Assembly: GCA_050299555.1 (NCBI GenBank)
Contig: JBNKWA010000017.1
Coordinates: 1 to 47,747 of the forward strand
Length of the DNA stretch: 47,747 nucleotides
Direction: 5' to 3'
Source of the DNA: JBNKWA01 sp050299555
GTDB lineage: Bacteria > Pseudomonadota > Alphaproteobacteria > Rhodobacterales > Rhodobacteraceae
Shown one piece after another: positions 42,921 through 47,747 of this stretch; the stretch's first letter is position 1, and every line of letters begins with the position of its first letter. The notes beneath the pieces are model-generated. The model was given only the letters and a program-made list of their open reading frames with translations, was not told the DNA's origin and ran no database searches. Made by a program: the position numbers and the translations under genes.

Positions 42921-44102
42921 ATGACTGCCCGACCGGCAACCCGCGACACCGCCCTGCTGCTGATCGTGGCGATCACGGCACTCGCCGCGCCGCTGATCCT
43001 GGCCCCGCTCGGCGCCGGCTATCCCGACCTGATGCAGCGTTTCGCGATCTACGGCATCTTCGCGATCGGCTTCAACATCCTGTTCGGGCTGACCGGCTAC
43101 CTCTCCTTCGGCCACGCGGCCTTCCTCGGCGTCGGTTCCTACACCGCGGTCTGGATGTTCAAGCTGCTGACCATGAACGTCATCCCGGCGATCATCCTGG
43201 CGATCATCATCTCGGGGCTGTTCGCGCTCCTGATCGGCTTCATCTCGCTGCGCCGCTCGGGCATCTACTTCTCGATCCTGACGCTGGCCTTCGCGCAGAT
43301 GAGCTACAACCTTGCCTATTCGGTGCTGACGCCGCTGACCAACGGCGAGACCGGGCTGCAGCTCAGCCTCAAGGATGCCCGCATTCTCGACGGGCCGTCG
43401 ATCGGCAGCCTGCCGGTGACCAACCTGTTCGGCCTGCCGATGAACCAGGTGTTCTGGAGCCCCAAGGTCTTCGGCTACACGCTGCAGTTCAGCTACGGCT
43501 ACTATCTCTGCGCGATCCTGATGCTGATCGGCTTCTACATCGCGATGCGCATCTTCCGCTCGCCCTTCGGCATGATGCTGCGGGCGGTCAAGACCAACCA
43601 GAACCGGCTGCGCTATACCGGCGTCAACACCAAGCCCTACACGCTCGCCGCGTTCGTGATCTCGGGCATGTATGCCGGCCTCGCCGGCGGGCTGCTGGCG
43701 GCCATGGATCCGCTGGCGGGCGCCGAGCGGATGCAGTGGACGGCCTCGGGCGAAGTGGTTCTGATGACCATCCTCGGCGGCGCCGGCACGCTGCTCGGGC
43801 CGGTCCTCGGCGCCGGCTTCATCAAGTATTTCGAGAACATCTTCTCGAAGATCAACGACAACATGGTGCATGGCTGGTTCTCGTTCATGCCTGACTGGGC
43901 GTCCGACACGCTGACCCTGGTCATCAGCCCGTTTGTCGGCGACGGCTGGCACCTGACGCTCGGCGCGCTCTTCATGCTGGTGGTCATCTTCCTGCCCGGC
44001 GGCCTGGTCCAGGGTGGCCAGAAACTGTTCGGCTGGATCGGCGGCTATTTCGGCCGAAGCGGCGACGGCCAGCCTTCGGGCGCCAAAGCGGCCGCGGAAT
44101 AG
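42921..44102 (+). CDS. Liv-type ABC transporter permease LivM-like
   Basis: A 393-aa second permease. It contains the family pattern [31 protein letters not shown] (about 37-70; reads [14 protein letters not shown] here) and a [15 protein letters not shown] segment close to the end. A GGAGGA box overlaps the end of livH, so the two are coupled. It is larger than E. coli LivM, mainly from the loop around residues 120-190 and the hydrophilic C-terminal tail. Together with the LivH-like subunit it forms the translocation channel. Confidence 0.93.
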   Translation: [393 protein letters not shown]

Positions 44103-44111
44103 GAGGGGACG

Positions 44112-44869
<758 letters not shown>

Positions 44870-44870
<1 letters not shown>

Positions 44871-45634
44871 TGGACAGCATGTTGCAAGCGGCGGCCGAGG
44901 CGGCCGAACAGCACGTACCGGGCCACCAGCCGGCCTACTTCCAGGCCCACGAGCTGCAGGCCTACTACGGCGAGAGCTATATCGTTCAGGGGGTGAGCTT
45001 CGTCATCCACGAAGGCGAGATCCTGGCGCTCCTCGGCCGAAACGGCGCCGGAAAGACCTCGACGCTCAGGGCCATCGCCCGTGTCGCCTCGCCGGCGCTG
45101 GTGCATGGCGAGGTCTGGCTCGACCACCAGCCGGTGCATCTGATGAAGGCGCACCAGGCGGCGGCGGCGGGCATCCAGCTCGTCCCCGAGGATCGGCGCA
45201 TCATCCCCGGGCTGACGGTCGAGGAAAACCTCAAGCTGGCGCAGATCGCGCCGCCCATCGGCTGGTCGATCGCGCGCCTCTACGAACTGTTCCCGCGCCT
45301 CGGCGAGCGCCGCGAGCAGGAGGCGGTGACCATGTCGGGCGGCGAGCAGCAGATGCTCGCCATCGCCCGCGCCCTGGCCCGCGACATCAAGCTCCTGCTC
45401 CTCGACGAGCCCTACGAGGGGCTGGCCCCGGTCATCGTGCAGGAGATCGAGCGCACCCTCATCGAGATCAAGAACCTGGGCATCACCACCATTATCGTCG
45501 AGCAGAACGCCATTGCCGCGCTCAAGCTCGCCGACCGGGCGGTGATCCTCGACATGGGTACCGTCGTCTTCGACGGGTCCGCCGAGGAGGTTCTGGAAAA
45601 CGCCCGCCTGCGCGAGGAATACCTGGCGATCTGA
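44870..45634 (+). CDS. Liv-type ABC transporter ATP-binding protein LivF-like
   Basis: A 254-aa second ATPase. Walker A is GRNGAGKTS (56-64), the signature MSGGEQQMLAIARAL, Walker B LLLLDEPYEGLAP, and the H-loop IIVEQNA. It carries an N-terminal extension of about 25 residues (MDSMLQAAAEAAEQH...) not found in most LivF proteins. The DEPYEGLAP form (instead of DEPSLGLAP) is seen in some alphaproteobacterial homologues. It is translationally coupled to livG. A 119-bp gap with its own features separates it from acs. Confidence 0.93.
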
Positions 45635-45682
45635 ATAGTGCGAAGGTGCCGCTTGCCCTGAACGGCGACGGGCGGCAGAAAG

Positions 45683-45690
45683 ATTGCAAA
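45683..45690. promoter_or_regulatory. Candidate ScfR half-site before acs
   Basis: ATTGCAAA (minus strand TTTGCAAT) matches the TTTGCAAA half of the PccR motif at 7 of 8 bases, 63 nt before the acs start, in the only sizeable gap between livF and acs. No convincing second half is present. Confidence 0.3.
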
Positions 45691-45753
45691 TCACATGGCC
45701 CGGCCCTTGGCGGGATGATCTCGTCGCAGGTCGGGTGGCCCAGGGAGATTAGC

Positions 45754-47705
<1,952 letters not shown>

Positions 47706-47747
47706 GATCGCAAAAGACGCCGGACGGGCGGGCCGCGGCTGCGGGCC

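Noticed and set aside
40421..42976. An 851-codon open frame antisense to the importer genes
   Set aside because: Low-complexity H/D/R-rich translation typical of GC-rich antisense frames; both sense genes are clear.

Overview
The window is about 48 kb of very GC-rich, gene-dense DNA from a free-living alphaproteobacterium. Rhodobacterales or a close relative fits best. I judge this from the L28 sequence, the xdhABC order with a BMP-type importer, the short-chain acyl regulator family (ScfR), an SLC5-type sensor kinase, and an exported protein ending in a VPLP-like anchor. No rRNA, tRNA, CRISPR array, prophage or intact insertion sequence is visible. This is mostly core and metabolic chromosome with three broken or irregular genes.

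Layout: (1) 0.1-5.7 kb, minus strand: a DUF3108 exported protein, the helicase HrpB, and two paralogous TRAP binding proteins without membrane partners. (2) 5.8-12.4 kb: the MeaB GTPase, a small secreted zincin, a sugar kinase, ribosomal protein L28 with a textbook terminator, glutamate dehydrogenase, a small membrane protein and a pirin. (3) 12.4-13.3 kb: a gene-free stretch, part AT-rich and part rich in predicted RNA hairpins. Two small genes follow, an exported protein and a helix-hairpin-helix protein. (4) 14.6-24.4 kb, minus strand: one tightly overlapped purine operon, hiuH-xdhA-xdhB-xdhC-ATPase-permease-permease-BMP binding protein. It is headed by a palindrome that closely matches the RutR operator. 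(5) 24.5-35.4 kb: a PPE(I/T) tandem-repeat exported protein, DnaE, a PAS-GGDEF-EAL protein, SseA with a GNAT enzyme, an aromatic/aspartate aminotransferase overlapping an ornithine cyclodeaminase homologue, and a ROK sugar kinase. (6) 35.4-47.7 kb: a two-component set (response regulator, 82-aa membrane protein, SLC5-histidine kinase), an ScfR-type regulator, a complete Liv-type ABC importer and acetyl-CoA synthetase.

How region 6 may work: the divergent promoter between scfR and the importer carries two sequences resembling the ScfR/PccR motif, and a half-site lies before acs. The locus therefore looks like a unit for sensing, importing and activating short-chain carboxylates. The most striking detail is inside the ScfR protein. 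A roughly 59-residue segment aligns without gaps to the dimerisation/phosphotransfer domain of the neighbouring histidine kinase, including the histidine. The response regulator encoded between them has no output domain. I propose, as inference, that the receiver docks on the regulator, so that a transporter-like sensor feeds directly into an acyl-CoA-responsive transcription factor.

Three reading-frame irregularities may be real lesions or sequence errors: acs has lost one base near 47,417; the aminotransferase reads through where a stop is expected at codon 397; hrpB has no standard start codon in frame before its Walker A motif.
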